A DNA stretch of 63,880 nucleotides. Origin: a bacterium. Its GTDB lineage: Bacteria > JAMCPX01. Under the pieces are notes generated by a model that saw only the letters and a program-made list of their open reading frames with translations, made no database searches and was not told the origin of the DNA. Positions within the stretch are counted from its first letter, which is position 1, and each line of letters opens with the position of its first letter. Made by a program: the position numbers and the translations under genes. Positions 1 through 8,838 of this stretch are shown in pieces. The DNA is taken from assembly GCA_021787665.1 (NCBI GenBank), contig JAJYLN010000014.1, positions 1 to 63,880 on the forward strand. Reading direction: 5' to 3'.

Positions 1-115
1 CCGTCTACAATGTCCTGAATAGTGAAGCGATGGTGCACCATATCCAACGATGTCCCAGAGCCAGCTCGTATATCTCTGCCCACAGTCTCTTACAGGAAGG
101 TTTTTCCCTGCTGTG

Positions 116-560
116 TTATGACGGAACTATGTCATTACTATTATGGACTGATGAGTAGTTGTCGAAAACGACGGCGAAAGAGGACGGAAACCTTTCAAAG
201 AGATGATTGAAGAATCTCCCGGCAAATGCCGGAAGCGCGGCCTGATATTCGGGGCTGATTCGGGCAAGGCCGATGACATCTCTTTGCCGCCTTGTCCACC
301 GCCAGCTTAAGATAGTAAAAGAAGGTCGCAGGATCGGCGTCACCTCCATCTATGTAATACCAGATGCCCGGGAGTCTGCGGCTCCTGCTGTAGCTTGTCA
401 CCAGGGTCGTTTTACCCGAGCCCGGCGGTCCTGTGATCCAGATAATCGGGTTTTCTCGTGCATGATCCAACATGCGGAAAAGCCTCTGCCTGATAACAAC
501 GTTCGTAAGCTTTGTACGGGTTATCGTAGGATAGTGGGCCACTGTCAGTGATCTTTGCAC
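116..560 (-). pseudogene. Frameshifted N-terminus of a MalT/LuxR-type signal-transduction ATPase
   Basis: From 560 downward the frame encodes an RTKL..VVIRQRLF segment followed by a Walker A motif GPPGSGKTTL and GIWYYIDGGDADPATFFYYL. This is the usual start of the large STAND ATPases of MalT-like LuxR regulators. Near position 278 the homology moves to another frame, which continues with SPEYQ..LPAFAGRFF and a Walker B-like VVFDNY before a stop at 116-118. Family members exceed 800 residues, whereas only about 150 codons remain here. Nothing recognisable follows in 1-115. It is a decayed gene, or less likely an intact one with assembly errors. Confidence 0.6.
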
Positions 561-605
561 CGCACATCCCTCGCGTCAAGGTCGTCTTCGTCGTTACGGC
601 CGTTT

Positions 606-1274
606 CTACCTGCTCCTCGTGACGCCGACCTTTCGGCAATAGACCTGTACAGGACACACCGAGCACCGCGGAGACACCGGATGGCAGATCGCCTGTCCGA
701 GGGCGACGAGCAGGTCGTTGTATATGATCCAGTACCTTTTCGGCAGCGACTTTCTCAGCGCCATCTCGGTCTCGAAAGGCGTCCTCGTCTTCACATACCC
801 GATCCTGTTGGTAATCCTGTGGACGTGCGTGTCCACACATAGGGCAGGCTTTCTATACCCCAGCGCTACGACGAGATTTGCGGTCTTCCTCCCGACCCCG
901 GGAAGCCCCACGAGTTCTTCGATGGTGTCCGGGACTGTGCCGTGATACGTGTCTGCTATGGCCCGGGCAACGCTCCTGATCCTGCCCGCCTTTACCCGGT
1001 AAAACCCAACTGGGTATATCATGGTCCTGATTCGCTCCACGGACAGCGCCGCCAGCCGGGCTGGCGTAGCTGCGGCAGCAAAAAGTCGCTCGGATGCCTG
1101 TCTGGTCACCGCATCCTTCGTCCTCTGGCTGAGGATGGTCGCTATGAGTATCCTGAACGGGTCGTGGCTCCTATCGCTTATCTGGGTCACGATGGGCACG
1201 TCCCATTGCGTGTAGACGGACTTCAGCCGCCTGATGATCGTTACTATGTCCGGCCTGGTACTAACCATTGCCAT
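606..1274 (-). CDS. nth: Endonuclease III (DNA glycosylase/AP lyase)
   Basis: Base-excision repair enzyme that removes oxidised pyrimidines and cleaves the abasic site. The 222-residue protein has the helix-hairpin-helix LPGVGRKTANLV with the catalytic lysine, the catalytic aspartate in VDTHVHR, and a C-terminal 4Fe-4S loop spaced C-X6-C-X2-C-X5-C, as in E. coli Nth. The ATG at 1274 lies two bases after the stop of the upstream MmgE/PrpD gene, with a second in-frame ATG at 1268. The tight spacing suggests co-transcription and coupled translation. The frame stays open far upstream, but that part is antisense noise inside its neighbour. Identification is secure; the start is uncertain by two codons. 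Confidence 0.93.
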   Translation of the reverse strand: MAMVSTRPDIVTIIRRLKSVYTQWDVPIVTQISDRSHDPFRILIATILSQRTKDAVTRQASERLFAAAATPARLAALSVERIRTMIYPVGFYRVKAGRIRSVARAIADTYHGTVPDTIEELVGLPGVGRKTANLVVALGYRKPALCVDTHVHRITNRIGYVKTRTPFETEMALRKSLPKRYWIIYNDLLVALGQAICHPVSPRCSVCPVQVYCRKVGVTRSR

Positions 1275-1276
1275 GG

Positions 1277-2851
1277 TCACGGGATGACGTGCTGGATGAA
1301 CATGCCGACCGGGATCTTGGGGTCTGTCATCTCGAACAGATCGTTCGCTTTCTGCTCTGAGCCCAGGGCCGCTGCGAGTTTCCCTATCACGACCTCCCTC
1401 TGTCCGGCCCGGGCCCCCCCCCTCGGTACCACGGACTCGGCCTCGTAGACCTGTCCATCGTTCGTCTCGAGCCGCACCCGTGCGCCGAACGAGAACACGA
1501 ACTGGTCCATCCTCACCTGACTGTCTTTTCTTCGCAGTCCACGCCTTATTATCCCCTTCGTTTCCCCGGGGAGCGAGAGCCATGCCTTGGGCAGGGCCTG
1601 CAGGCGCAGCGGCACCCGCGGCAGGTCCTTCCGTATCCTGTGGAATGCCTTTATCAGCCTGTATACGCCGGTATCTCCGAGCATGAATCCCCCGCCGATT
1701 GCATCGTACGACGACGCGATTGTATCGAAGGTATAGCGCCAGTCATGGCGGAGCGAGATCTTCGCGGCCAAGGCATTGATCGCATCCTTCTGCCCTGACA
1801 GGGCCTTCGAGGACAGATGCCTGGCCTCCAGGGAGCCATTCACCAGTACGACCGCGAGACTCTTGGGTATGGAGAAGTTTATATTGACCGGGTGGAGCGT
1901 TCCGTCGTCGTACATCTCGGACATCGCGTTCATACCCATGGTAAGTATGTTCGCGGAAACGTCCACATGCCGTATAGCGGACGGCCTCATCGCCGCGCCG
2001 GTCTTCTGCCGGTATTGCTCCCTGATGTCGTAGACGCTGTCCACCGCGGTGTCAATGTACGCACAGCCCGGGTAAGGCTTGAACGCGAGGGTATCCGTCA
2101 CCCACCACTCGCCGAGCCCTGCCAGCAGGTGCGGCAGCGGCAGGTAGGAGAACCTGGACAGGAAGCCGTGCTCTGCTTCGAACAGATCCGTATTGCCCCG
2201 CATGCCCCTTTTTGCAAGCTTTGCGCAGATTATGCCTGACAGGAGCGGTATCGACGCGGTGAGGAGCTTCGAATCGCTCAGCATGAATCCGGGAGACAAC
2301 GGATAGTTGGGCTGGTACAGCGAAAGCGCGATGGCCGATGCTATCTGCTCTTTTGAAAGCCCGTAAAGCTTAGCAACAGCGACCGCGGCGCCGACCGTAT
2401 GTATGTACGACCACATCTGCCCGTTGTGTGGTCCGAACAGGACAGACGCACCGAGCCTCCCCTCGACCTCGTTGGTGATAATCTGCGCCAGGAGGAGCTC
2501 CTTGAGGGTAAGCCCTGCCTCTTCGCACACGGCGAGCGGGACAAGAACGGAAGAATGGCCCGTATGCCCCATAAACAGGTAATCGTCGAAGTCGAAGCTC
2601 ATCGAATGGAGCGCATTGATGAATACCGCATATTCGAGTGCCGTCTTTTTTGCCCGTGGCAGCGCAGTCGCGCCACCGTCCGGCAGATCGATCGGCCCCA
2701 TGGACGTCAGGGCATCGCAGTGCCTGCCGGACACGACAGCAGCCATGATGTTCAGTATTTGGAGCCGTGCCTTCTCCACAAGACGTTCGGGTACATCGTC
2801 GTAGGTGAGTCCGGCAACCCACGCTGCGATGTTCTCTACTATCGTAGCCAT
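1277..2851 (-). CDS. MmgE/PrpD family protein
   Basis: A 524-residue member of the MmgE/PrpD family, which includes 2-methylcitrate dehydratase and cis-aconitate decarboxylase. The N-terminal ENIAAWVAGLTYDDVPERLVEKA and the following helical region with HTGHSSVLVPLAV fit the family's all-helical domain; the later GCAYIDTAVDSV region fits the smaller lid domain. No other methylcitrate-cycle gene is nearby, so the substrate is open. meaB, which serves methylmalonyl-CoA mutase, lies 0.5 kb away and loosely suggests propionate or C4 acid metabolism. The slightly long C-terminus ends two bases before nth. Confidence 0.85.
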   Translation of the reverse strand: MATIVENIAAWVAGLTYDDVPERLVEKARLQILNIMAAVVSGRHCDALTSMGPIDLPDGGATALPRAKKTALEYAVFINALHSMSFDFDDYLFMGHTGHSSVLVPLAVCEEAGLTLKELLLAQIITNEVEGRLGASVLFGPHNGQMWSYIHTVGAAVAVAKLYGLSKEQIASAIALSLYQPNYPLSPGFMLSDSKLLTASIPLLSGIICAKLAKRGMRGNTDLFEAEHGFLSRFSYLPLPHLLAGLGEWWVTDTLAFKPYPGCAYIDTAVDSVYDIREQYRQKTGAAMRPSAIRHVDVSANILTMGMNAMSEMYDDGTLHPVNINFSIPKSLAVVLVNGSLEARHLSSKALSGQKDAINALAAKISLRHDWRYTFDTIASSYDAIGGGFMLGDTGVYRLIKAFHRIRKDLPRVPLRLQALPKAWLSLPGETKGIIRRGLRRKDSQVRMDQFVFSFGARVRLETNDGQVYEAESVVPRGGARAGQREVVIGKLAAALGSEQKANDLFEMTDPKIPVGMFIQHVIP

Positions 2852-2878
2852 AGCAAACCCCTCACTATTAAAATTAGA

Positions 2879-2955
2879 TGGTCGGGGCGGGCGGATTTGG
2901 ACCGCCGACCTTTCGGTCCCGAACCGAACGCTCTACCAGGCTGAGCCACGCCCCG
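2879..2955 (-). tRNA. tRNA-Pro (anticodon CGG)
   Basis: A complete cloverleaf on the minus strand. The acceptor 5' CGGGGCG pairs with CGCCCCG, the D arm is GCTCAGCCTGGTAGAGC, and the anticodon stem TTCGG/CCGAA encloses the loop TTCGGGA, giving anticodon CGG. Unlike the other tRNAs in this window, the 3' CCA is encoded (2879-2881). It lies just upstream of the MmgE/PrpD start and is read in the same direction. Confidence 0.92.
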
Positions 2956-3183
2956 GTCCACAAAAGAAAGATGCTGTCTGCCCATCGGCTTGCCGACGGA
3001 CGAGCAACAGAGTTATAGTTTATACCACAACAGATTTGACCGTCAACATAAATATACATCGATCAAAAATGTTCTCTGGCTTATACTATTGACAAACATT
3101 TTGGAGTGGCATATCAGGCTTATAAACCATGAGAGCGTGTATTATCGCTCGTGGTAACTATTCAAAAAAGGAGGTAAGGATAC

Positions 3184-3351
3184 ATGAGGAAGTTCATGCT
3201 ATTGGCGATCGTTCTTGCATTTACAGCAGGTATGACTGGCTGCCACAAAGAAGCGACCGAGCAGGCAGCGCCGTCCGTGAAGACCCAGGCAGCACCTGTG
3301 TCACCGACGACAGCAGCCCCGGTAACAGCACCCGCAGCACCGGCAAAGTAA
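3184..3351 (+). CDS. Small Ala/Pro/Thr-rich lipoprotein (55 aa)
   Basis: A 55-codon gene with a strong AGGAGGT-like site eight to fourteen bases upstream of the ATG. Residues 1-19 form a lipoprotein signal (MRKF, hydrophobic LLAIVLAFTAG) with a lipobox-like MTGC ending at Cys20. The mature part of about 35 residues is a low-complexity tail rich in Ala, Pro, Thr and Val after HKEATEQ. It stands alone and is followed 24 bp later by a strong intrinsic terminator, so it forms its own transcription unit. Such tails often act as flexible linkers or envelope spacers; no function can be assigned. Confidence 0.75.
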   Translation: MRKFMLLAIVLAFTAGMTGCHKEATEQAAPSVKTQAAPVSPTTAAPVTAPAAPAK

Positions 3352-3375
3352 TACGAGGACTGTTTTTCACTGAGG

Positions 3376-3402
3376 GAGGGAGCATCTGCTCCCTCTTTTT
3401 TT
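3376..3402 (+). terminator. Intrinsic terminator of the small lipoprotein gene
   Basis: Stem GAGGGAGC, loop ATCT, stem GCTCCCTC, then seven T. It lies between convergent genes, ending the lipoprotein unit at the tail of meaB. Read on the minus strand it has no T tract, so it serves the plus strand. Confidence 0.9.
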
Positions 3403-4378
3403 ATCCGCGCTTCAGTATCGAGCTGAGGATATGCTCGTCATGCATGAGTCTGTCCAGAATGCTGTAGACGCTCACGGACGGGTCCATCAGGTCCCTGCGG
3501 TAGTCGCCCATAGCTGCCTCGCTGACCACACGGTCTACCCGCGCGCCCAGGTGCTCGGTCACGATCTGCTTCAGCTCATGCAGCCTCTTGCGCAGCAGGA
3601 GGTCCGCAGACCCGTGGCCGGCCAGATATTCGCGGTGGGCAAGGACGGTCCGGAACAGCTCGTCGGTACCGGTACCGTCCAGCCCGTTGGTAAGGACGAC
3701 CGGCACCTGCCACGTATCACGTCCGGCCGACGATGTCTCTATGAGGAACTGTAGCGCATTGACCATCTGCCGAGAGCCTTCGCGATCGGCCTTGTTCACA
3801 ACGAATATGTCCGCAACCTCCATGAGTCCTGCCTTCATTGCCTGAACAAAGTCTCCGGACTCCGGGACAAGCACGACCGCGACCGTGTCCGCTATGTCCA
3901 TGATATCGAGCTCCGTTTGTCCCACGCCTACCGTCTCCAGGATGATAAACCGGTAACCCGCCGCCTGTAACAGGTAGGAGGCGTCCCTCGTGATCCTCGA
4001 TATCCCTCCGCTGGTACCACGGGATCCGAGGCTCCTGATAAACACCCCGTCGTCGAGGAAATGATGTTGCATCCGTATCCTGTCGCCGAGTATGGCCCCG
4101 CCGGTAAAAGGGCTCGAAGGATCGGTCGCAAGCACTCCTACGGTATCTTTAGCGCTCCGTATATGCTTCATGGTCCAGTCTATCAGCGAACTCTTACCGG
4201 CGCCGGGCGGTCCGGTGAACCCTATCCTGAAGGACGCAGCAGTCCTGCCGATGATACGCTCGACGGACGCCCTGTCGATCTCACCTTCCTCGAGGAGGGT
4301 AATAAGTCTCGCAAGCGCCGCGGTATCGCCTCGCTTCAGCCTTTCTATCAGGCCCTTTATTCCATCGCTTACTTCCAT
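3401..4378 (-). CDS. meaB: MeaB/ArgK-type GTPase, methylmalonyl-CoA mutase chaperone
   Basis: G3E-family P-loop GTPase of 325 residues that guards cobalamin loading and inactivation of B12-dependent acyl-CoA mutases. The P loop GFTGPPGAGKSSL is near residue 55, FTGGAILGDRIRM and the ETVGVGQTELDI switch region follow, and VVNKADREG is the guanine-specificity NKxD motif. The N-terminal helical arm and C-terminal dimerisation arm (HLGARVDRVV..AMGDYRRDLMDPSVS) are present. The mutase itself is not in the window. The start overlaps the upstream SAM hydrolase gene by 10 bp, indicating one operon. Confidence 0.93.
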   Translation of the reverse strand: MEVSDGIKGLIERLKRGDTAALARLITLLEEGEIDRASVERIIGRTAASFRIGFTGPPGAGKSSLIDWTMKHIRSAKDTVGVLATDPSSPFTGGAILGDRIRMQHHFLDDGVFIRSLGSRGTSGGISRITRDASYLLQAAGYRFIILETVGVGQTELDIMDIADTVAVVLVPESGDFVQAMKAGLMEVADIFVVNKADREGSRQMVNALQFLIETSSAGRDTWQVPVVLTNGLDGTGTDELFRTVLAHREYLAGHGSADLLLRKRLHELKQIVTEHLGARVDRVVSEAAMGDYRRDLMDPSVSVYSILDRLMHDEHILSSILKRG

Positions 4379-5130
4379 ATCACCCTTACCCTTTCGCCCA
4401 TACCGATACCGAGATTCGTATGGGCGCTCCCTTCATGTACGGCGATCTCGAGCAGACCGAAGCTGTCGATGAGGGCACAAGGCGTAGCGGTGCTGCACTG
4501 CTCGTAGGTACCGACCAGGCCCGTGATCCTATAGCTTTTGACCATGATACCCCGTATCCTGCGGGTCCGTACGAGGTCGGCAGGTATATTCGTTATGGCA
4601 TTGCCGAAGCCGTCGATATGTATCACTTCCCCGGTCACGCCATTCCTGCCAACCGCGGGGCAGGAAACGTCGATGCGTACCGGACTCTCGATCTTTTTCC
4701 CCAAAACCGTACTATCCTGCCGCAGCGAGAACCTTGCCGCTGCCGGGGCAAATACGTCCCTCCCATGGAACGTGCACGATGCACGGTGTCCCCTGCTCAG
4801 CTCATAGCACGCCGGATGCCCCTGCGCCAGGATGTGGGTAAACACGCCGTTGTCCGGGCCTACGAACAGGTAGTCCTTCGTCTTTACGACCATGCCGGAC
4901 CGCGTGCCGCCAACGCCGGGATCCACGACAACGACATGTATGGTAGATTTCGGGAAGTATCTGTAATAGCCGTTCAGCACGAACGCTGCGAACCTGATAT
5001 CATGGGCCGGTACCCCGTGGCTTGCGTCCACGATGGTCGCGGAAGGGTTTATGCCGAGAATCACGCCCTTCATGCTTGCCACATAGCTGTCCTTCTCGCC
5101 GAAGTCCGTGCACAGTGTTATGATTGACAT
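4369..5130 (-). CDS. DUF62-family S-adenosylmethionine hydrolase
   Basis: A 253-residue member of the SAM hydroxide adenosyltransferase family, which splits SAM into adenosine and methionine and is related to fluorinase and chlorinase. It shows the N-terminal ITLCTDFGEKDSYVASMKG with the conserved Asp, VDASHGVPAHDI, VVDPGVGGTRSG and VGPDNGVFT, all family hallmarks. The C-terminal beta barrel contains HIDGFGNAITNI. The loop that marks halogenases is not evident, so hydrolysis is the likelier reaction. It overlaps meaB and follows a DedA gene by 10 bp; why these three are grouped is unclear. Confidence 0.88.
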   Translation of the reverse strand: MSIITLCTDFGEKDSYVASMKGVILGINPSATIVDASHGVPAHDIRFAAFVLNGYYRYFPKSTIHVVVVDPGVGGTRSGMVVKTKDYLFVGPDNGVFTHILAQGHPACYELSRGHRASCTFHGRDVFAPAAARFSLRQDSTVLGKKIESPVRIDVSCPAVGRNGVTGEVIHIDGFGNAITNIPADLVRTRRIRGIMVKSYRITGLVGTYEQCSTATPCALIDSFGLLEIAVHEGSAHTNLGIGMGERVRVIWK

Positions 5131-5140
5131 GGTGCCGTTG

Positions 5141-5764
5141 TTACGCCTCGCTCGATACCTGTCTCAGATGGCGTATCAGATAGACGATGAAGAGCAGGAT
5201 CGCCGATACGAACAGCACGTCGTCGAACCTGTGGAAGTACGGTCCAATGACTTGCCACTTCTCCCCGAGCTTGAAGCCTATCCATGCGATCAGAAGGCTC
5301 CAGATGAACGAGCCGACGAATGTGTAGATCACGAACTTGGTGAAGTTCATCCTCGAGATGCCCGCGGGTAGGGATATGAACGTCCGTACGACCGGCAGGA
5401 GCCTGCCCGTGAAGACGATCATAGTGCCAAATCTGTTAAACAGTCGGTCAGCAAGATCGAGATCATGCCTGCTGATGAGGATATACCTGCCATACCGCTC
5501 GATCAGCGGCCTGCCCCCGTACACGCCGGCCGCATAGGCAGCCACGGAACCGACCACACAGCCCAGCGCCCCGGCCACCGCAACAGAGAGCAGCTTGAGC
5601 TTCCCCATAAAGACGAGATACCCGGCGAACGGCAGTATTATCTCGGAAGGAAGCGGTACGCATGCGCTCTCTATCGCCATCAGCACAGCTACCCCGGTAT
5701 AGCCCAGCGCGCCGATGGTGGATACGATGAAGCCCGCGATGACTGCGAATACCTTTGAAGCCAT
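5141..5764 (-). CDS. DedA family inner-membrane protein
   Basis: A 207-residue protein with about five hydrophobic segments and the DedA/SNARE-associated signature: MAIESACVPLPSEIILPFAGYLV near residue 30, GGRPLIERYGRYILIS, then FTGRLLPVVRTFISLPAGISRM with the conserved Arg residues, and a C-terminal hydrophobic helix. DedA proteins help flip polyprenyl phosphate or phospholipid carriers and maintain proton-motive force. It sits in a compact minus-strand run between the thioredoxin-like lipoprotein and the SAM hydrolase. Confidence 0.9.
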   Translation of the reverse strand: MASKVFAVIAGFIVSTIGALGYTGVAVLMAIESACVPLPSEIILPFAGYLVFMGKLKLLSVAVAGALGCVVGSVAAYAAGVYGGRPLIERYGRYILISRHDLDLADRLFNRFGTMIVFTGRLLPVVRTFISLPAGISRMNFTKFVIYTFVGSFIWSLLIAWIGFKLGEKWQVIGPYFHRFDDVLFVSAILLFIVYLIRHLRQVSSEA

Positions 5765-5773
5765 ACTTGTGTT

Positions 5774-7174
5774 CTATTTGGCACACTGCCGGGCAGCGGC
5801 CGGACCGGTCGTCAGGGACTGTTTGCCGATAATCGGCGACAGCTCGAAAATATCGATGGCCTGATTCGGGTTTAACGGATCTACGAGTTCCGTGTTATCA
5901 ACGAGCACAGCGAACGGGGCCTGGCCTATCCCCAGTCCCGAGGCAAGTGCATCGTTGCGCGCGATCTCGATACGTGCTGCCCTCTCTTCCCCGGGCCTCA
6001 CCGGGAACGCCTTGTTGAACCCGGACAACGATGGCGCGGTATAAAGCCTGATCATCATGGCTATCAGGCCGTCGAATGACGTCTTCCTGCGGCTATGAAT
6101 TATCGATGCGGATTGAGCGATCTCATCGGAGATCTTGCCGACGTTCATACTCGCTATCACCTTTATATCGGGATGGTACTGATACTTCTTGTAGTCCCGC
6201 AACAGTCTCAGGATGGATATGCAGGCATTGACAGCACTCTTGTCCGTAACGTCCACGAACAGGACTATCCGGCCGGCTATGAAAGGTCTGTCGATGATAT
6301 GCCGGTAACCCAGGTCGCTCAAGGGATCGACGTACTCGCCGTCTATCTCTCTCAGTCTTCTCTTTAGCATACCGAAGCTTGGCGTAGCAGCTACGGTGCT
6401 GCTGAACACCATGACGGGTACGCTCCTCAGGCCGAGTCTCTTCGCGAGCGCTCTCCCCTGCGGGCTGCCCGCTTCCATGAGGCCCACGGTCGCCTTATAA
6501 AAAAAGTCATCCAGGCCTTCCTTCATGATAACCGGATGGTAGACGCCCTCCCAGCCGCCGGTCAGCACGGTTATATCCACGTTGACCGGCGGTTTCAGGG
6601 TCTTGCAGGACGAAAGTCCGGTGAAAGAGGCGCAGGCCGCCCGTATGATGCGCTCGGGCTGGATAGGGCCTCGGTACCGGTGCGAGTCGATGTAAAGGGT
6701 GGGACTCGCATTGATGCCCAGCCTCTCCGTCGCAGCAAAATCGCTGTCCAGTACCTTCCCGGCCTTTCCGGATCGGACAAACGCGTCTATCCTGGTCCTG
6801 TCTATGGCGTTGTTGAAAAGGCACAGGTCGCTGTTCATGGTGCTGTCGTAGCACCGCAGGTAGCCATAGAACTTGCTACCGTATAGTCTCTGGACGCCTA
6901 TCTGACGGAGGTCCTCTTCGAGCTCCGTGGGGCCGTGCAGACTGGTAAAGTTATTCCCACTCTTGCTCACGATATAGGAGACGCGGAGCCCGATGCCGTT
7001 CCCAAAATACCCTATAACGTCTAACAAGCTTTCCTCGGCCCGAATACCGAAGGGACAATGACTCATCACATAAAGGTTCAGCAGGGGCTTTTCTTCGTGG
7101 TGCTTCGTACACGATACCGCGGCGAGGCATAGCAGTGTACAACAGAGCGCGATTTTCCCGGACATTTTGGACAT
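5774..7174 (-). CDS. Lipoprotein with GILT/thioredoxin-like domains
   Basis: A 466-residue exported protein. Residues 1-22 are a lipoprotein signal ending in AVSC (Cys22). The segment LLNLYVMSHCPFGIRAEESL resembles the start of GILT and DsbA-like thiol reductases, but the active site here is a lone Cys (HCPFG) rather than CXXC. Later LGINASPTLYIDSHRYRGP resembles the cis-proline part of the same fold. The C-terminal half, with LGLRSVPVMVFSS and LGIGQAPFAVLVDN, looks like two further degenerate thioredoxin modules. It may bind thiols or act as an envelope scaffold; true disulfide exchange is doubtful without a second Cys. It ends 10 bp before the dedA gene. Confidence 0.6.
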   Translation of the reverse strand: MSKMSGKIALCCTLLCLAAVSCTKHHEEKPLLNLYVMSHCPFGIRAEESLLDVIGYFGNGIGLRVSYIVSKSGNNFTSLHGPTELEEDLRQIGVQRLYGSKFYGYLRCYDSTMNSDLCLFNNAIDRTRIDAFVRSGKAGKVLDSDFAATERLGINASPTLYIDSHRYRGPIQPERIIRAACASFTGLSSCKTLKPPVNVDITVLTGGWEGVYHPVIMKEGLDDFFYKATVGLMEAGSPQGRALAKRLGLRSVPVMVFSSTVAATPSFGMLKRRLREIDGEYVDPLSDLGYRHIIDRPFIAGRIVLFVDVTDKSAVNACISILRLLRDYKKYQYHPDIKVIASMNVGKISDEIAQSASIIHSRRKTSFDGLIAMMIRLYTAPSLSGFNKAFPVRPGEERAARIEIARNDALASGLGIGQAPFAVLVDNTELVDPLNPNQAIDIFELSPIIGKQSLTTGPAAARQCAK

Positions 7175-7176
7175 AG

Positions 7177-7434
7177 TCAGCTCCCCACCATATCTATTTT
7201 CTTTTCTCTTTTGTATATCGCAACTTCATACTTTAATACATCGACCACATAATGATAGTTGTCGATATAGAGCTCGTACATCTGCGGTGCGCCCATCGGT
7301 TGCTGCCCTTCCTGCTGAAAGGCACCCTCGTCGATAAGATGATCCAGCATCTTCCGTATCTCGGAGAAGCTGATGTCCTGATCCGTGATGATATTGAATA
7401 TCAAACTTTTATGTACGATCGGATACGTGTCCAT
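7177..7434 (-). CDS. Conserved-looking hypothetical protein (about 85 aa)
   Basis: Not recognised. From the ATG at 7434 it encodes 85 residues that look like a folded helical protein with a winged-helix-like stretch (SFSEIRKMLDHLIDEGAF), followed by Gln/Pro-rich MGAPQMY and a charged C-terminus (YKREKKID). The frame stays open upstream to 7554, and a TTG near 7470 would add the plausible segment TASLYSFRTRIG, so the start is uncertain. It stops two bases before the lipoprotein gene begins and is probably co-transcribed with it. Confidence 0.5.
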   Translation of the reverse strand: MDTYPIVHKSLIFNIITDQDISFSEIRKMLDHLIDEGAFQQEGQQPMGAPQMYELYIDNYHYVVDVLKYEVAIYKREKKIDMVGS

Positions 7435-7607
7435 ACCGATACGTGTTCTAAAAGAGTACAGGGAAGCTGTCAAGTCAAACTCTCTGCCGCTGGTGGATAA
7501 ACCGGTTCTATGATCCTGCCCCGGAAAGCGCGTCCGTCGCCGGAGCGCTTGCAAAATATTTTTTAATAGTATACAGATAGGTCTTCATCGTTACGACGTG
7601 GTGTCGC

Positions 7608-7680
7608 GGTCCTATCGTCTAGAGGCCCAGGACGTTGCCCTCTCAAGGCAGAAACGAGAGTTCAAATCTCTCTAGGACCA
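7608..7680 (+). tRNA. tRNA-Glu (anticodon CTC)
   Basis: Cloverleaf with acceptor GGTCCTA/TAGGACC, discriminator A, anticodon stem TTGCC/GGCAG around the loop CTCTCAA (anticodon CTC), and T loop TTCAAAT. The 3' CCA is not encoded (CGA follows). It is transcribed toward the convergent esterase gene. Confidence 0.92.
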
Positions 7681-7701
7681 CGATCCCCGTCAACGGCCTG
7701 T

Positions 7702-8838
7702 CTACTGGAGCGTGTCCTTCCAATCCGCTGTATCCGTGATCATATCCGCCGTCCACTGGGAGATCGTGGTTCCGCTCACCTGCATCGTGTAATAGGCCGG
7801 CAATTCGAGCACAGTATGTATGTCTCCATCCACAAAAAACCGCTCGAAATGGGTGGGGTGGGCCGCGTGGATGGCGCCCGTTACGCTGAGCAACAGGCTC
7901 TTAAAGTCCGCCGTACTCATCTGGAGGAAGACAGACCCGATGACCATATCGTTGTAATACGAGAAAAAGCCGAAGTTCACGTCCGGATCGTTATCGAGCG
8001 CCCAGTCTGCAAGATAGCTCATCTGCTGGCTACACTTGGGGCAGTCGGACGGTATGATCCTGCTCAGGTTCCATGTGGCGAGGATGTGCTGGAACAACGA
8101 GGACTCCTGCGGGTTGAACAGCCCTACCCCGGAATCGTTTATCACGTTCAGGGTCGTGAAGGGATACTGCGTCCGCGTCACGAAGTAGCCCATGAAGGTC
8201 CCATAGCCGCCCGCGCTGCTGCCGGCTACGACTATCGTGGAGGGATTGATATAGTCCTGCTTCATCAAGGTCACCGCGGCGGAGAGGTTCGCAAGCCCGT
8301 GGAAGTACGTGGTCTCGGTGGCGCCGGTGAAGTCAACGTCGTTGTCGCCCGACCATACGCTGGCGTCACAGTACGACGCATAGATGATACTGTAATTTTT
8401 GAACGGATTGGCCGGGTTCGTCGGATCGAGCATGCCCATGGGTATCGCGGGGTTGGCCCCGGACTTCGCCAGCTTCTCGCTGTAGCACGTCGTGTAGTCC
8501 CAGCATGCGCCGCCGCCCTCGAGGTAGAGCAACACCTTCTGGGGGTCGCCCCGGTGCAGGGACACGATGTACGGGCTCCCGTTGAAGCACCGCGCCGGCG
8601 AGGACGGGTCGTAGGAGTACACCTCCCATGTGCTGCCGTCTATGGTCTGGGTGGTCTCCAGCGTCGGCTCAAGGCCGATGTACTTGTCGACGCCCATCGA
8701 ATTCAGCCTGTCGAGAAAATCGGGGGCGACTGTCGTGGTGGTGTTCGAGCCGCAGCCATAGAGCACCACGGCGAACAGGGCAGACAGGACGATCCCCGGC
8801 AAACCGACCGTTAGGAAAGCGCGATTGTGTCTCTTCAT
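7702..8838 (-). CDS. Pectinacetylesterase/Notum-like lipoprotein esterase
   Basis: A 378-residue protein from the ATG at 8838, which has a GAAGGGGGT ribosome site. Residues 1-27 are a signal ending in VLYGC (lipobox Cys). The body matches the pectinacetylesterase family: KVLLYLEGGGACWDYTTCY forms the oxyanion region and the nucleophile lies in VVAGSSAGGYG (G-X-S-X-G), with ANPFKNYSIIYASYCDASVWSGD between. A C-terminal Asp and His (e.g. FFVDGDIHTV) complete a likely Ser-Asp-His triad. It probably deacetylates a carbohydrate or acts on another ester at the cell surface. The frame continues upstream to 8955 but lacks a better start. Confidence 0.8.
   Translation of the reverse strand: MKRHNRAFLTVGLPGIVLSALFAVVLYGCGSNTTTTVAPDFLDRLNSMGVDKYIGLEPTLETTQTIDGSTWEVYSYDPSSPARCFNGSPYIVSLHRGDPQKVLLYLEGGGACWDYTTCYSEKLAKSGANPAIPMGMLDPTNPANPFKNYSIIYASYCDASVWSGDNDVDFTGATETTYFHGLANLSAAVTLMKQDYINPSTIVVAGSSAGGYGTFMGYFVTRTQYPFTTLNVINDSGVGLFNPQESSLFQHILATWNLSRIIPSDCPKCSQQMSYLADWALDNDPDVNFGFFSYYNDMVIGSVFLQMSTADFKSLLLSVTGAIHAAHPTHFERFFVDGDIHTVLELPAYYTMQVSGTTISQWTADMITDTADWKDTLQ

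Noticed and set aside
3401-5130. Methylmalonyl-CoA/propionate operon including the MmgE/PrpD gene
   Set aside because: No mutase, epimerase, carboxylase or citrate synthase gene is present, and a tRNA and a lipoprotein gene on the other strand separate the two parts.
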